A stretch of 64,000 nt of DNA from Pseudodesulfovibrio sp. (GCF_028692895.1 NZ_JAQUWN010000002.1:1-64000), one strand, 5' to 3'. Numbered from the stretch's first letter, positions 37,623 to 46,770 are shown. Notes: generated from the sequence alone by a model not told the origin. Translations and numbers: made by a program.

Positions 37623-38768
37623 ATGTCCGTCACCCCCGCCACCCGCCACGATTACGCCCTGGTCCTGCTTTTCTTTCTCCTGTCCCTGGCCCTATATTTT
37701 CTGCCCACCGGCTTTGGCGAAAAGGTGGATGCCGACGCCGTGCGCTGCACCGGCACGGTGGTTTCCGTGGACGACAGCGAGGTGGGCCATTTCGGGCTCA
37801 TCCGCAAGGGCGAGCAGGGCGTCACCCTGGAAATCAGGGACGGCCCCTTCGCCGGGCAACGGTTCGACGCCCACAACCAGCTCCTGGGCCAGTTGGACCG
37901 CGACAAGCTCTTCCGGCCCGGCGACACGGCCTACGTGGTCATCACCGTGGGCGGCAAGGGCGAGGTGCTCTACGTCAATCCCCAGGCCCACTACCGGCTG
38001 GGGCTGGAGGGGCTGCTGCTCGGACTGTTCGTGACCCTGCTGGTGGTGTTCGGCGGGGTGACGGGGCTCAAGGCGCTGCTTTCCTTTGTTTTCACCGGGC
38101 TGGCCATCTGGAAGGTCCTGGTCCCGCTCCTGCTTAAAGGGGTGGACCCGGTCTGGCTGACCCTCGGGCTGGTGACCCTGCTCTGCGCGACGATCATTTT
38201 CCTGGTGGCCGGGGTCAACCGGGTGGGGCTGACCGCCTTTTTCGGGGCGTTTCTCGGGGTGCTGACCAGTTGCGCGCTGGCGGCGTATTTCACCCGCGCA
38301 CTGCACGTGCACGGGGCGGTGATGCCCTTTGCCGAGACCCTGCTCTATGCGGGATACAGTCATCTCGACCTGGCCAAGGTCTACATGGCCGGGGTGTTCC
38401 TGGCCTCGTCCGGCGCGGTCATGGACCTGGCCATGGACGTGGCGGCCAGCATGGGAGAGGTGGTTTCGCGCAACCCAGGCCTGTCGCGGGCCGAGGCTGT
38501 CCGCTCGGGACTGCGGGTGGGACGGGCCGTGGTCGGCACCATGACCACAACGCTGCTGCTCGCCTATTCCGGGGGGTACGTGACCCTGCTCATGGCCTTC
38601 ATGGCCCAGGGAATACCGCTCGGGTCCACCTTCAATTTCATCTACGTGGCGGCCGAGGTCCTCAAGACGCTCGTGGGGAGTTTCGGGCTGGTCACCGTGG
38701 CTCCGTTCACGGCCGTGGTGGGCGGGTTTCTCCTGGCCGGGCGCGGGACGGCTATTTCCCGAGGATGA
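37623..38768 (+). CDS. YibE/F-family membrane protein
   Basis: Multi-TM; VKVYMAGVFLASSGAVMDLAMDVAASMGEV-like core, GTMTTTLLLAYSGGYVTLLM. Confidence 0.85.
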   Translation: MSVTPATRHDYALVLLFFLLSLALYFLPTGFGEKVDADAVRCTGTVVSVDDSEVGHFGLIRKGEQGVTLEIRDGPFAGQRFDAHNQLLGQLDRDKLFRPGDTAYVVITVGGKGEVLYVNPQAHYRLGLEGLLLGLFVTLLVVFGGVTGLKALLSFVFTGLAIWKVLVPLLLKGVDPVWLTLGLVTLLCATIIFLVAGVNRVGLTAFFGAFLGVLTSCALAAYFTRALHVHGAVMPFAETLLYAGYSHLDLAKVYMAGVFLASSGAVMDLAMDVAASMGEVVSRNPGLSRAEAVRSGLRVGRAVVGTMTTTLLLAYSGGYVTLLMAFMAQGIPLGSTFNFIYVAAEVLKTLVGSFGLVTVAPFTAVVGGFLLAGRGTAISRG

Positions 38769-39066
38769 TCCGCTGGCCCATGGCCAGGAGGAAGAAGGCT
38801 AGGCCGAGCCACCACAGGGCCAGGGCGAGCTGGGTGGTCAGCAGCACGTAGGCCGCCTTGAGCAGCACGTCCACGGGCACGGTGCTGACGAAATCGGTCA
38901 GGTCGATCCCGAGGCGGTTCACCGCGCTCATCAGGGTGACCGAGGGCCAGGCCGCGGTGACGACCCAGGCGGCGGCCTGGTAGCCGAGGGTCAGCAGACA
39001 GCCGATCCAGGCGATGATTCCGAAATACTTGAACATGTCGCGCGCCGGTTGAGGGTGATTGCTCAT
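38752..39066 (-). CDS. hypothetical membrane protein
   Basis: MSNHPQPARDMFKYFGIIAWIGCLLTLGYQAAAWVV...; TM segments; own upstream region. Confidence 0.6.
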   Translation of the reverse strand: MSNHPQPARDMFKYFGIIAWIGCLLTLGYQAAAWVVTAAWPSVTLMSAVNRLGIDLTDFVSTVPVDVLLKAAYVLLTTQLALALWWLGLAFFLLAMGQRIILGK

Positions 39067-39132
39067 GCACGTATATATAATTGCCGGGGAAAAGGCCATG
39101 GGCTAGGGTTGGACGAACGTGGAGGGTGCGCC

Positions 39133-39759
39133 GTGAACATCGCGTCCGGGGACAAGGTCCTCATGGAGTTCTCGACCTTCGGCGACCGTTTCCTGAGCAT
39201 CGTGACCGATGTTCGGGAGGACGGCCGTCTAATGGTCTATGCGCCCCTGTCCCCGCCGGTCATCGCCCGCCTCCGGACGGACGTCAGCGCCCGGGTCCGC
39301 TTCGCCCACGAAGGCCGGCTCAAGGGCTTCGCCACCCGGGTGCTCAACCCGGCGGCCCCGCCGGGGGCCGTGCTGGAGCTGGCCCCGCCCGACGGCGTCT
39401 ACGACGCCGAGGACCGGACCGAGCCGCGCTGCCCCTGCCGTTTTCCCGCCCTTGTGGAGGCGGGCGGCCGGGCCATGCGCGCGGTGGTGGAGGACATGTC
39501 CACCTCCTGCTCGCGGGTGCGCTTCCTGGAAGACGACTGGGGTTCCGGCGAGTCCCTGGACGACCGGGAAGTCCGCCTGACCTTCCATCCCTTCGCCCTG
39601 GACCAGGGCTATTCCGTGGCCTGCGACCTGCGCGCGGTCTTTCATAAGAACGGCGAGCGCTACGCGGTGCTGGGCTTCCGGTCCGACGACGCCGAAACCC
39701 GGCGGCGGATCGACGAGTTCGTGGAAGCCCAACTGGATTGCGGGCTCCCACGGCTCTGA
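39133..39759 (+). CDS. PilZ/YcgR-like protein (GTG start)
   Basis: YcgR-like N-domain IASGDKVLMEFSTFGDRFLSIVTDV; RCPCRFPALVEAGGRAMRAVVEDMSTS. Confidence 0.65.
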   Translation: MNIASGDKVLMEFSTFGDRFLSIVTDVREDGRLMVYAPLSPPVIARLRTDVSARVRFAHEGRLKGFATRVLNPAAPPGAVLELAPPDGVYDAEDRTEPRCPCRFPALVEAGGRAMRAVVEDMSTSCSRVRFLEDDWGSGESLDDREVRLTFHPFALDQGYSVACDLRAVFHKNGERYAVLGFRSDDAETRRRIDEFVEAQLDCGLPRL

Positions 39760-39763
39760 CGAA

Positions 39764-40678
39764 TTACGCTTCCCTTTCCGCCTGCTTTTTGGCGTAGGTG
39801 GCGGCCTCGATGCCCGCCACGCATCCCTCGCCCACGGCCTTGGCCATCTGGAGGGGCGGCCCGCAGATGTCGCCCGCGGCGTAGACGCCGTCCACGTTGG
39901 TCCGCTGCTTCTTGTCGGCCACGATGTACTTCATGTCGTCGTCCAGGCGGACGCCGAGCATGGCCGTCAGTTCCAGCACGCCCTTGGCCCCGAGCTCGAT
40001 GAACACGCCGTCCACGGGCAGGGTGGAGCCGTCGTCGAGCTGGACGGCGCTGACCGCCGTGACGCCTTGGATTTCGGTGATCTTCACGCCCTCGTGGACC
40101 TGGACGCCGGTGTCGTCGAGCTGCCTGCGCAGCCCCTCGGCCACATCCAGCTTTTCACAGAAGAGGTGCACCTCGCGGGCGAAGTGGGTCAGGGCCACGG
40201 CCCCGCCCGCCGCCGCGCTGCGGCACCCGGCCACGGCCACCACCGCGTCGCGGTAGAAGCCCGCGTCGCAGTCCACGCAGTAGCTGACGCCCTTGCCCAG
40301 GAGCTCCTTTTCGCCGGGGACCTTGAGTTTTGTCCGGCTGGAGCCGGTGGCCAGGATCACGGTCCGGGTCCGGATCTCGTCGCCGGATTCGAGGCGCATG
40401 ACGAACAGCTCCCCGTCCGGCTCGATGGCGAGCACGTCCTCGTCGCGCAGTTCAGCGCCGAAGTTCCGGAGCTGTTCGCGGCCGGTCTTGAGAATCTCCT
40501 CGCCGGAGATGGTGAACTGGCAGCAGTAGTTTTCAATGTGCGCCCAGTACAGGCTGCTGTTGTCCATGCGGCCGAGCATGAGGGTGCGGGCCTTCTTGCG
40601 CGCGGCATGGATGCCCGCCTGCAGGCCGCCGGGGCCGGAGCCGAGGATGACGACGTCGTAGAGTTTGGTATTGGTCAT
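39764..40678 (-). CDS. thioredoxin-reductase-like FAD oxidoreductase
   Basis: YDVVILGSGPGGLQAGIHAARKKA, CVDC redox motif, DGVYAAGDICGPPLQMAKAVGEGCVAGIEAA. Confidence 0.88.
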   Translation of the reverse strand: MTNTKLYDVVILGSGPGGLQAGIHAARKKARTLMLGRMDNSSLYWAHIENYCCQFTISGEEILKTGREQLRNFGAELRDEDVLAIEPDGELFVMRLESGDEIRTRTVILATGSSRTKLKVPGEKELLGKGVSYCVDCDAGFYRDAVVAVAGCRSAAAGGAVALTHFAREVHLFCEKLDVAEGLRRQLDDTGVQVHEGVKITEIQGVTAVSAVQLDDGSTLPVDGVFIELGAKGVLELTAMLGVRLDDDMKYIVADKKQRTNVDGVYAAGDICGPPLQMAKAVGEGCVAGIEAATYAKKQAEREA

Positions 40679-40774
40679 GGGGAACCTCCATGGTGAGTCC
40701 GGTGTGTGTATCCAATAAGGATAAGCATTCGCCGGTCGATGTACAGCGGGGGAGCGGGAAAAAGCGCTGGCGGA

Positions 40775-41536
40775 TCAGGCTCCGAGAAAGGCGTCCACCT
40801 TGGCGCGGAAGGCGCGGATGGGCGCGTCGTCCGGGAGCAGTGCGAAGATGCGGGGCAGGTGTCCGCGCTCGACCACCAGCCGCCGCGTGGTGGGCAGGTG
40901 CAGGCGGAAGACCCAGCCGACGATCAGCAGCAGGAAATCGTTGGTGTAGCGGATCAGGTTGTAGTCGCCTTCCTGGTCGCGCATCAGCTTGTCGTAGACA
41001 GTTTCGGAGTAGCGCGCCGGGTCGTTGGCCACGCCGTGGGTGATGAGGGGGTCCGGGTTGTCGCCGCAGAAGTTGTCGATCATCACCCGGTAGATGTCCA
41101 GCTTGTCCGCGTCGCGCACGACCTTGAGCGGCAGAGCGATGTCCGGCCGCAGGTCCGGGCGGATGGTCTTGACGTTGTGTTGGGCCACGGCGAACCGGAT
41201 GATCCGGGCGTCCGGTCCGGACACGGGTTCGGGAAAGCCGAGACGGCGCAGTGTCAGGACGCCCATGCGGCCGTGGTTCACCGACTCGCGGTCGTTGAAG
41301 GTGTGGTAGGTCGCGTACTGGGGGAACCGGCCGATGTCGTGGTACAGGGCGGCCATGCGGCACAGCCATGCCTCGCGCCCTTCGATTGCCTCGCCCCCGA
41401 TAATGGCCGAGGCGTTGTCGAGAACGCGCAGGGAGTGGTCGAGCTTGATGCGGATGCCCTCGTCGTCCTCGCCGGTCAGGTGCGCTTCGGCGAAGCGGGT
41501 CAGGGCCTCGATGTGCGGATCAAGGGAGGGGATCAA
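40775..41536 (-). CDS. HD-domain phosphohydrolase
   Basis: KLDHSLRVLDNASAIIGGE...MAALYHDIGRFPQYATYHTFNDRESVNHGRMG. Confidence 0.88.
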   Translation of the reverse strand: MIPSLDPHIEALTRFAEAHLTGEDDEGIRIKLDHSLRVLDNASAIIGGEAIEGREAWLCRMAALYHDIGRFPQYATYHTFNDRESVNHGRMGVLTLRRLGFPEPVSGPDARIIRFAVAQHNVKTIRPDLRPDIALPLKVVRDADKLDIYRVMIDNFCGDNPDPLITHGVANDPARYSETVYDKLMRDQEGDYNLIRYTNDFLLLIVGWVFRLHLPTTRRLVVERGHLPRIFALLPDDAPIRAFRAKVDAFLGA

Positions 41537-41862
41537 TCCTCAAGCCCCTTCATTTTGACCTTGTATTCCAGCTCCGAAATCTCGCCTTTTTCGAGTTGCT
41601 CCCTGAGCTCGGCCCGCTCGCGTTCGGTCTGTTCCCTGGCCTCGCGGTCCATCTCCTCGTCCCGGAGCCGGCCGCCGGGGCCGAAGAGGAAGCGGAGGAA
41701 GAGCAGGATCGCGCCCATGATGAGGGCCACGAAGACCAGTCGGGCAACGGAGGGCAGCAGTTGCTCGCCGTAGCCGGAGTTGAAGGGCCAGGCGCGCCAC
41801 TGGGGGGTGTCCATGAAGTCGAAGAAACCGGCCAGCAGGGTCGGCAGTTCGGGTAAGGTCAT
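41533..41862 (-). CDS. small SHOCT-domain membrane protein
   Basis: One TM segment; C-terminal LREQLEKGEISELEYKVKMKGLED. Confidence 0.75.
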   Translation of the reverse strand: MTLPELPTLLAGFFDFMDTPQWRAWPFNSGYGEQLLPSVARLVFVALIMGAILLFLRFLFGPGGRLRDEEMDREAREQTERERAELREQLEKGEISELEYKVKMKGLED

Positions 41863-42045
41863 TGATGCTCCCGTGTTGAGTTTCGTTTATCTACGTCTCA
41901 ACCCGGTCGGAGGCAAGCCTTTGGAGGGGAGGGAATTATAATCGGAATCAAACCGTTGCCGGGGCGGCATCGAGCGGTTATCGTTCGCGTTGAGTTTCCC
42001 TTGGCGATGGTGTAGGAGGGAGCCTTGTTTTCCCCTGGAGGTGTC

Positions 42046-42444
42046 ATGCGCATCCTGATCGTTGAAGATGAATTCACCAGTCGAAAGCTGTTGACCGCGC
42101 TGCTGCGCGACTTCGGCCGTTGCGACACCGCAAGCGACGGCGCCGAGTGCGTGGAGACCTTCCGCGCCGCGCTGGCCGCCGACGAGCCCTATGAGCTCGT
42201 GTGCATGGACATCATGATGCCCAACAAGGACGGGCACCAGGCCCTCAAGGAGATTCGCGCCATCGAGCAGGAGCTCGGCGTGCATCCCGCCAGGGAGGCC
42301 AAGGTGATAATGGTCACGGCCCTCAACGACCCCAAGACCGTGGTCAAGGCCTACTACAAGGGCGGGGCGGCCGCGTACCTGCCCAAGCCCATCGAGGTGG
42401 AGAGTCTCCATGCCATCCTGCGCGACCTGGCGCTTATCGACTAA
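42046..42444 (+). CDS. single-domain response regulator (CheY-like)
   Basis: MRILIVEDEFTSRKLLTALLRDFG, VCMDIMMPNKDG, VTALND, AAYLPKPIE. Confidence 0.93.
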   Translation: MRILIVEDEFTSRKLLTALLRDFGRCDTASDGAECVETFRAALAADEPYELVCMDIMMPNKDGHQALKEIRAIEQELGVHPAREAKVIMVTALNDPKTVVKAYYKGGAAAYLPKPIEVESLHAILRDLALID

Positions 42445-42493
42445 ACAGGACGTGCGCTTTTCCGGCCCGGCCGGGGCGCGTCGTGAAAGACCT

Positions 42494-43297
42494 ATGACCG
42501 TCAATTCTATCTTCCGTTCCCTGGCGGCGGTCGGGCCGCACCTGTCGCGGGCCCTGGCGCTGCTGCTCCTGGCCGGTCCCGCGTGGGCCGAGGGGGAGCA
42601 GGCGTCCGGCGCGGGCTCCATCCTCAATATCCTGCTCCTGGCCCTGGTTGCCTATTTCCTGGTGCGCATGTTCCGCCGGCGCTCCGGCGGCGACCGGCCC
42701 GATGATCGGCCCGGCGACCGGCCCGGTCCGCGCCCCGGCGACGGGGCGAACGGCGACGGTCCCGACTCCGGCGACTCTGGCGACGCGGGCGACGTCCGCC
42801 GTCCGCCCGCCCGGCCCGTTGACCGCTACGAAGCGGCCCGCCAGATGTGGACCATGCTCGGCGGCGACGGGGAGGAAGGCGGAGAGCGGGGCGGCGACGC
42901 GCCCTCCCGCGCCATTCCGCCCGCAGCCGTCGAGGCCGGGTTCGACGAGCGCGAGTTCCTGGAGGGGGCCAAGCTTTTCTACACCCGCCTTCGCCAGACG
43001 GACGGCGTCGAGGACCTGGACGAACTGAAGCCGTTCCTCTCCGGGGACGTCTACGACCATGCCCGGGCCGCCATCGAGTCCGGCGCGTACCGGCGGGAGG
43101 AGGTCATGCTCCTCGACGCACGCGTGGCGGACATGCGGACCGAGGGCGGACGGACAATGATTTCGGTCTCCTATGACGCCACCTTGGGCGGCGAGGGAAA
43201 CCAGACCCATCAGCGGCGTTCGGTATGGGCGTTCTCGCGCGACGACGGCGTGGAGAACGGCCTCTGGACCCTGGACGCCATCGACAACATGAATTAG
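42494..43297 (+). CDS. Tim44/Tim44-like domain protein
   Basis: Signal/TM then GDRPGPRPGDG low-complexity linker, then FDEREFLEGAKLFYTRLRQ...SVSYDATL. Confidence 0.75.
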   Translation: MTVNSIFRSLAAVGPHLSRALALLLLAGPAWAEGEQASGAGSILNILLLALVAYFLVRMFRRRSGGDRPDDRPGDRPGPRPGDGANGDGPDSGDSGDAGDVRRPPARPVDRYEAARQMWTMLGGDGEEGGERGGDAPSRAIPPAAVEAGFDEREFLEGAKLFYTRLRQTDGVEDLDELKPFLSGDVYDHARAAIESGAYRREEVMLLDARVADMRTEGGRTMISVSYDATLGGEGNQTHQRRSVWAFSRDDGVENGLWTLDAIDNMN

Positions 43298-43334
43298 GAA
43301 CCCCGCCCGCGGGGTGTCCATATCGGAGGAAGAC

Positions 43335-44054
43335 GTGGCTGTGAAAGAGTACGATCTCGCGCAGCCCATGGACCGGCTCCTCTCCCTTGCCGCGAACAAG
43401 TTCGGCGAGGTGGAGTTCCAGCCCGTGACCGTGGGCGGCCAGACCCTCGAACTGCTGCAGATCAAAGAGATGCAGCGCTACATCGACAAGCTCATGGACC
43501 AGACCCGGTCCGGCAAGACCGTGATCCTGCCCCTGTGGGCCAAGATCTGGCAGTCCGGCCTGGTGCTCGGCTCCTTCGTGGCCAGGTTCCCCCTGGCCGA
43601 GGGCGGCCGGGTGCTCCAGATCGGCGGCGGCGCGGCCCTGGGCGGCCTGCTCCTGGCCCGCCGGGGCTTCGAGGTCACCGTGGTGGACAAGGACCCGGAC
43701 GCGCTCCTGTTCGCCCGCATCAACGCCCTCAGGAACGGGCTGGACGGCGTGCGCTGCGTGCGCACGGACTTCCGCGACGACCTGGGCGCGGCCTTCGACT
43801 GCGCCGTGGCGGGCGAGCTGCTCTTCGACGAGACCGTGTTCGACAACCTGGCCGGGTTCCTGGACCGCCACATTGCCGACACGCCCGCGGCCGAGGCCTT
43901 CCTGGCCCTGGACCTGAAGCGCGCGGCCCGCAATTTCTTCACCGCCGCCGGGGAGCGCTTCGCCATCATGCGCTCCGAGGCCGCTTACACGGACAACGCC
44001 ACGGGCGAGAAGAAGGCCGTCAGCCTCTTCCGGCTCAGGCGGAGGGGGGCGTAG
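43335..44054 (+). CDS. class I SAM-dependent methyltransferase (METTL21-like), GTG start
   Basis: LPLWAKIWQSGLVLGSFVAR, GGRVLQIGGGAALGGLLLARRGFEVTVVDKDPDAL, CAVAGELLFDE. Confidence 0.8.
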   Translation: MAVKEYDLAQPMDRLLSLAANKFGEVEFQPVTVGGQTLELLQIKEMQRYIDKLMDQTRSGKTVILPLWAKIWQSGLVLGSFVARFPLAEGGRVLQIGGGAALGGLLLARRGFEVTVVDKDPDALLFARINALRNGLDGVRCVRTDFRDDLGAAFDCAVAGELLFDETVFDNLAGFLDRHIADTPAAEAFLALDLKRAARNFFTAAGERFAIMRSEAAYTDNATGEKKAVSLFRLRRRGA

Positions 44055-45778
44055 TGCGGCTCAACGACTGCTTCAAGACCTACACCCGCGACCAGGACAA
44101 GGCGTGCGATCCCGTGGAGACCGTCCGCCGGGTCAAGGCGCTGCTCGATGAGCGCTGCGCCGGGGTCCTGGCCGAGACCGACCGCGTGGACACCGGGCGG
44201 CTCGGCATCCCGGTCTTCGTCTCCGTCTGCGGTCCCGAGGCCGCGCGCTTCATGCCCACGCGCAAGCAGATGGGCAAGGGAGCCTCTCCGGAGCAGGCCG
44301 AGGCGTCGGCCCTGATGGAGCTGGTGGAGCGCTATTCCTTTTTCACCTTCTGGGCCGACGAGGACAACTTCGAGCGGTTGACCTGGTCCGAGGCCGAGGC
44401 CCGCTGGCCGGGCAAGGTCATGGACGTCGGGCTCATCGCCCGTTCCGTCGACGAGGACATGGACCCGGCCGACGCCGTGCGGCTCATGGACCTTGTCCGC
44501 TGGCGATTCCACCCCGCCCTGAACGTGCTCACAGGCGAGGAGGAGCGCGTTCCTCTGGATTGGTTCAAGAAGCTCAACGAATTCAATGGTTCCTCCGCCG
44601 GAAATACCTACGAGGAGTCCATCTCGCAGGGCGCCAACGAGCTCATCGAGCGCCACGTCTGCGCCCTGATCGACCGCGCCCGGCCCGAAGTGCCGACCAT
44701 CGACCCGGCCAGTTCGGGCGACCCGGTCCTGGCCCGGCTGGTCAAGTGTTTTGCCGACAACGGGGTGGAGCTGCTCCTCAAGGATTTCTCCCTGGGCTAC
44801 CCCGCGCCCACCGTGGCCGCCGTTGCCTGGGACCCGAAGACCTTCCCGGCCCTGAGCGAGATCGTGTTCACGGCGGGCACCGCGGCCTCGCCGGTCAAGG
44901 CGGCCATCCGGGCCGTGACCGAGGTGGCGCAACTGGCGGGCGACTTCGAGACCAGCCGCGTCTACGAGGCGTCCGGCCTGCCCAAGTTCACCGATCTTTC
45001 CCAACTGGACTGGCTGAAGGCCGGGGAGCGGGTCGCCCTTGATGCGCTGCCCAGCGTGGAGGACGACAACATCCTGGTGGAGCTGAGGCGCATGGCCGGC
45101 GGGCTCGCGGACAAGGGTACGCCGCTCTACGCCGTGAGCACCGCCCATCCCGAGCTCGGGGTGCCCGCCAACTACAGCTTCGTGCCCGGCTTCGACTTTC
45201 GCGAGCGTACGCAAAACCGCAGCATCGGGCTGTTCGTGGGCCGCATCCTGGCCGAGGACGAGGAGTTCGGCGACGCCCTGGAGGGCCTGGAAGTGCTGGA
45301 GGGAATCTATCCCGACGCCTATTTCCTGCCGTTTTTCAAGGGGCTGCTCGCCCTGCGCATGGGCGACGCGGAGTATGCGGCCGACCAGTTCGCCGAGGCC
45401 GAGCCGCTCCAGCCCGCCGACGCCGAGCGCGGCCTGGCCGCCTTCTACGCGGGCTACGCCCTGTCCCAGGCCGAGCGGTGGGAAGAGGCCGTGGCCCCGC
45501 TGACCCGGGCCGTCGGCTACGACGACGAGTGCCGGGAATACTTCAACCTGCGCGGCGTGGCCCACTTCAAGGCCGGGCGCTACGCCGAGGGCGCGGCGGA
45601 TTTCCAGGCCTCGCTCAACATCGACAGCGGGTCGCCCCACGATCTGGCCAACCTGGGGCTTTGCCACAAATTCATGGGCAATCGCTCCGAGGCGATGGAT
45701 TTCCTCGGCGCGGCTCTGGACATGGACCCGAGCCTGGATTATGCCCGTAAGCATCTCGAGGAACTCAAGCGATCCTAG
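44054..45778 (+). CDS. YcaO-domain protein with C-terminal TPR repeats (GTG start)
   Basis: KGASPEQAEASALMELVERYSFF, EESISQGANELIERHVCALID, AAIRAVTEVAQLAG; TPR-like AERGLAAFYAGYALSQAERWEEAVAPL. Confidence 0.88.
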   Translation: MRLNDCFKTYTRDQDKACDPVETVRRVKALLDERCAGVLAETDRVDTGRLGIPVFVSVCGPEAARFMPTRKQMGKGASPEQAEASALMELVERYSFFTFWADEDNFERLTWSEAEARWPGKVMDVGLIARSVDEDMDPADAVRLMDLVRWRFHPALNVLTGEEERVPLDWFKKLNEFNGSSAGNTYEESISQGANELIERHVCALIDRARPEVPTIDPASSGDPVLARLVKCFADNGVELLLKDFSLGYPAPTVAAVAWDPKTFPALSEIVFTAGTAASPVKAAIRAVTEVAQLAGDFETSRVYEASGLPKFTDLSQLDWLKAGERVALDALPSVEDDNILVELRRMAGGLADKGTPLYAVSTAHPELGVPANYSFVPGFDFRERTQNRSIGLFVGRILAEDEEFGDALEGLEVLEGIYPDAYFLPFFKGLLALRMGDAEYAADQFAEAEPLQPADAERGLAAFYAGYALSQAERWEEAVAPLTRAVGYDDECREYFNLRGVAHFKAGRYAEGAADFQASLNIDSGSPHDLANLGLCHKFMGNRSEAMDFLGAALDMDPSLDYARKHLEELKRS

Positions 45779-45833
45779 ATCGTTCCGGTAGGGTATTCCG
45801 ATGGAGTTTTTTCAGGTGAAAATGGTTGGGCGC

Positions 45834-45863
45834 TTGACAAAACTTGTGTGGTGGAAGTAATCT
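45834..45863 (+). promoter_or_regulatory. sigma-70-type promoter of dsrC
   Basis: TTGACA - 18 bp - TAATCT. Confidence 0.55.
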
Positions 45864-45900
45864 CCCTCCACGGTTTCAGACCGCGCCAGACAATGGTATC

Positions 45901-45919
45901 AAACAGCGGATCGCTGTTT
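45901..45919 (+). promoter_or_regulatory. hairpin in dsrC leader
   Basis: AAACAGCG-GAT-CGCTGTTT perfect inverted repeat. Confidence 0.6.
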
Positions 45920-45987
45920 ACATGGATAGGGTGTTCCGGACTGTCCGGACTATACAGGATGACAACCATCCCACTTAGGAGGATAAA

Positions 45988-46305
45988 ATGGCTGTTGTTG
46001 AATTCCAGGGTAATACCTTTGAAGTTGATGAAGACGGCTTCCTGCAGAAATTCGAAGACTGGACCCCTGCTTGGGTCGAGTACGTGAAGGAATCCGAAGG
46101 CATCAAGGAGATGAGCGAAGATCACCAGAAGGTCATCGACTTCCTGCAGGACTACTACAAGAAGAACGGCATCGCTCCGATGGTCCGCATCCTCTCCAAG
46201 GTCACCGGCTTCAAGCTGAAGCAGATCTACGAGCTGTTCCCGTCCGGACCCGGCAAGGGAGCCTGTAAGATGGCTGGCCTGCCCAAGCCCACCGGCTGCG
46301 TTTAG
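45988..46305 (+). CDS. dsrC: DsrC sulfur-carrier protein
   Basis: MAVVEFQGNTFEVDEDGFLQKFEDWTPAWVEYV...; C-terminal ACKMAGLPKPTGCV with both conserved cysteines. Confidence 0.97.
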   Translation: MAVVEFQGNTFEVDEDGFLQKFEDWTPAWVEYVKESEGIKEMSEDHQKVIDFLQDYYKKNGIAPMVRILSKVTGFKLKQIYELFPSGPGKGACKMAGLPKPTGCV

Positions 46306-46327
46306 TCCGCAACCAGTGACGACGTTC

Positions 46328-46360
46328 AAGGCAGGCGCTCCGGCGCCTGCCTTTTCTTTT
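46328..46360 (+). terminator. terminator after dsrC
   Basis: AGGCAGGCGC-TCC-GGCGCCTGCCTTTTCTTTT. Confidence 0.85.
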
Positions 46361-46476
46361 GGAAGGCGGAGAAAGCGGGACGGGGTGCTGAAAAAGGGTG
46401 ATATTTTCCCTTGCCAAGGTGGGGCGCACCGAGTATAAGACCGAGTTCCGAACGAAATTAATGACAGGAGTACGTC

Positions 46477-46701
46477 ATGAAAGCCGATATCCATCCCAAG
46501 ACTTACAAGGCCAAGGTCCGTTGCCACTGCGGTTACGAGACCGAGCTGATGACCACCAAGGGCGCCGAGCTTGAGGTCGAAATCTGCTCCAACTGCCACC
46601 CGTTCTACACCGGCAAGCAGCGCTTCGTCGACACCGCCGGTCGTATCGACCGCTTCCGCAAGAAGTACGCGCAGTTCGAGAAAGCCAAAGCCGACAAGTA
46701 A
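46477..46701 (+). CDS. rpmE: 50S ribosomal protein L31 (Zn-binding type)
   Basis: [60 protein letters not shown]. Confidence 0.96.
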   Translation: MKADIHPKTYKAKVRCHCGYETELMTTKGAELEVEICSNCHPFYTGKQRFVDTAGRIDRFRKKYAQFEKAKADK

Positions 46702-46727
46702 CGCATCTCCCGGCGCAAGCCGCGAAC

Positions 46728-46770
46728 ATATGCCTTCGCCGGATTCGCGTCCGCGAAGGCATATTGTTTT
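46728..46770 (+). terminator. terminator after rpmE
   Basis: ATATGCCTTCGC - 13 nt - GCGAAGGCATAT TGTTTT, perfect 12-bp stem. Confidence 0.75.

Noticed and set aside
42660-42800. Tandem-repeat appearance (GGCGACCGGCCC-like units)
   Set aside because: Encodes the low-complexity Asp/Pro/Gly linker of the Tim44-like protein; not a CRISPR or VNTR array.
43335-45778. Methyltransferase and YcaO as a classical RiPP (thiopeptide/TOMM) biosynthetic cluster
   Set aside because: No dehydrogenase, TfuA, leader-peptide-binding domain or short precursor peptide adjacent; the YcaO carries TPRs instead.
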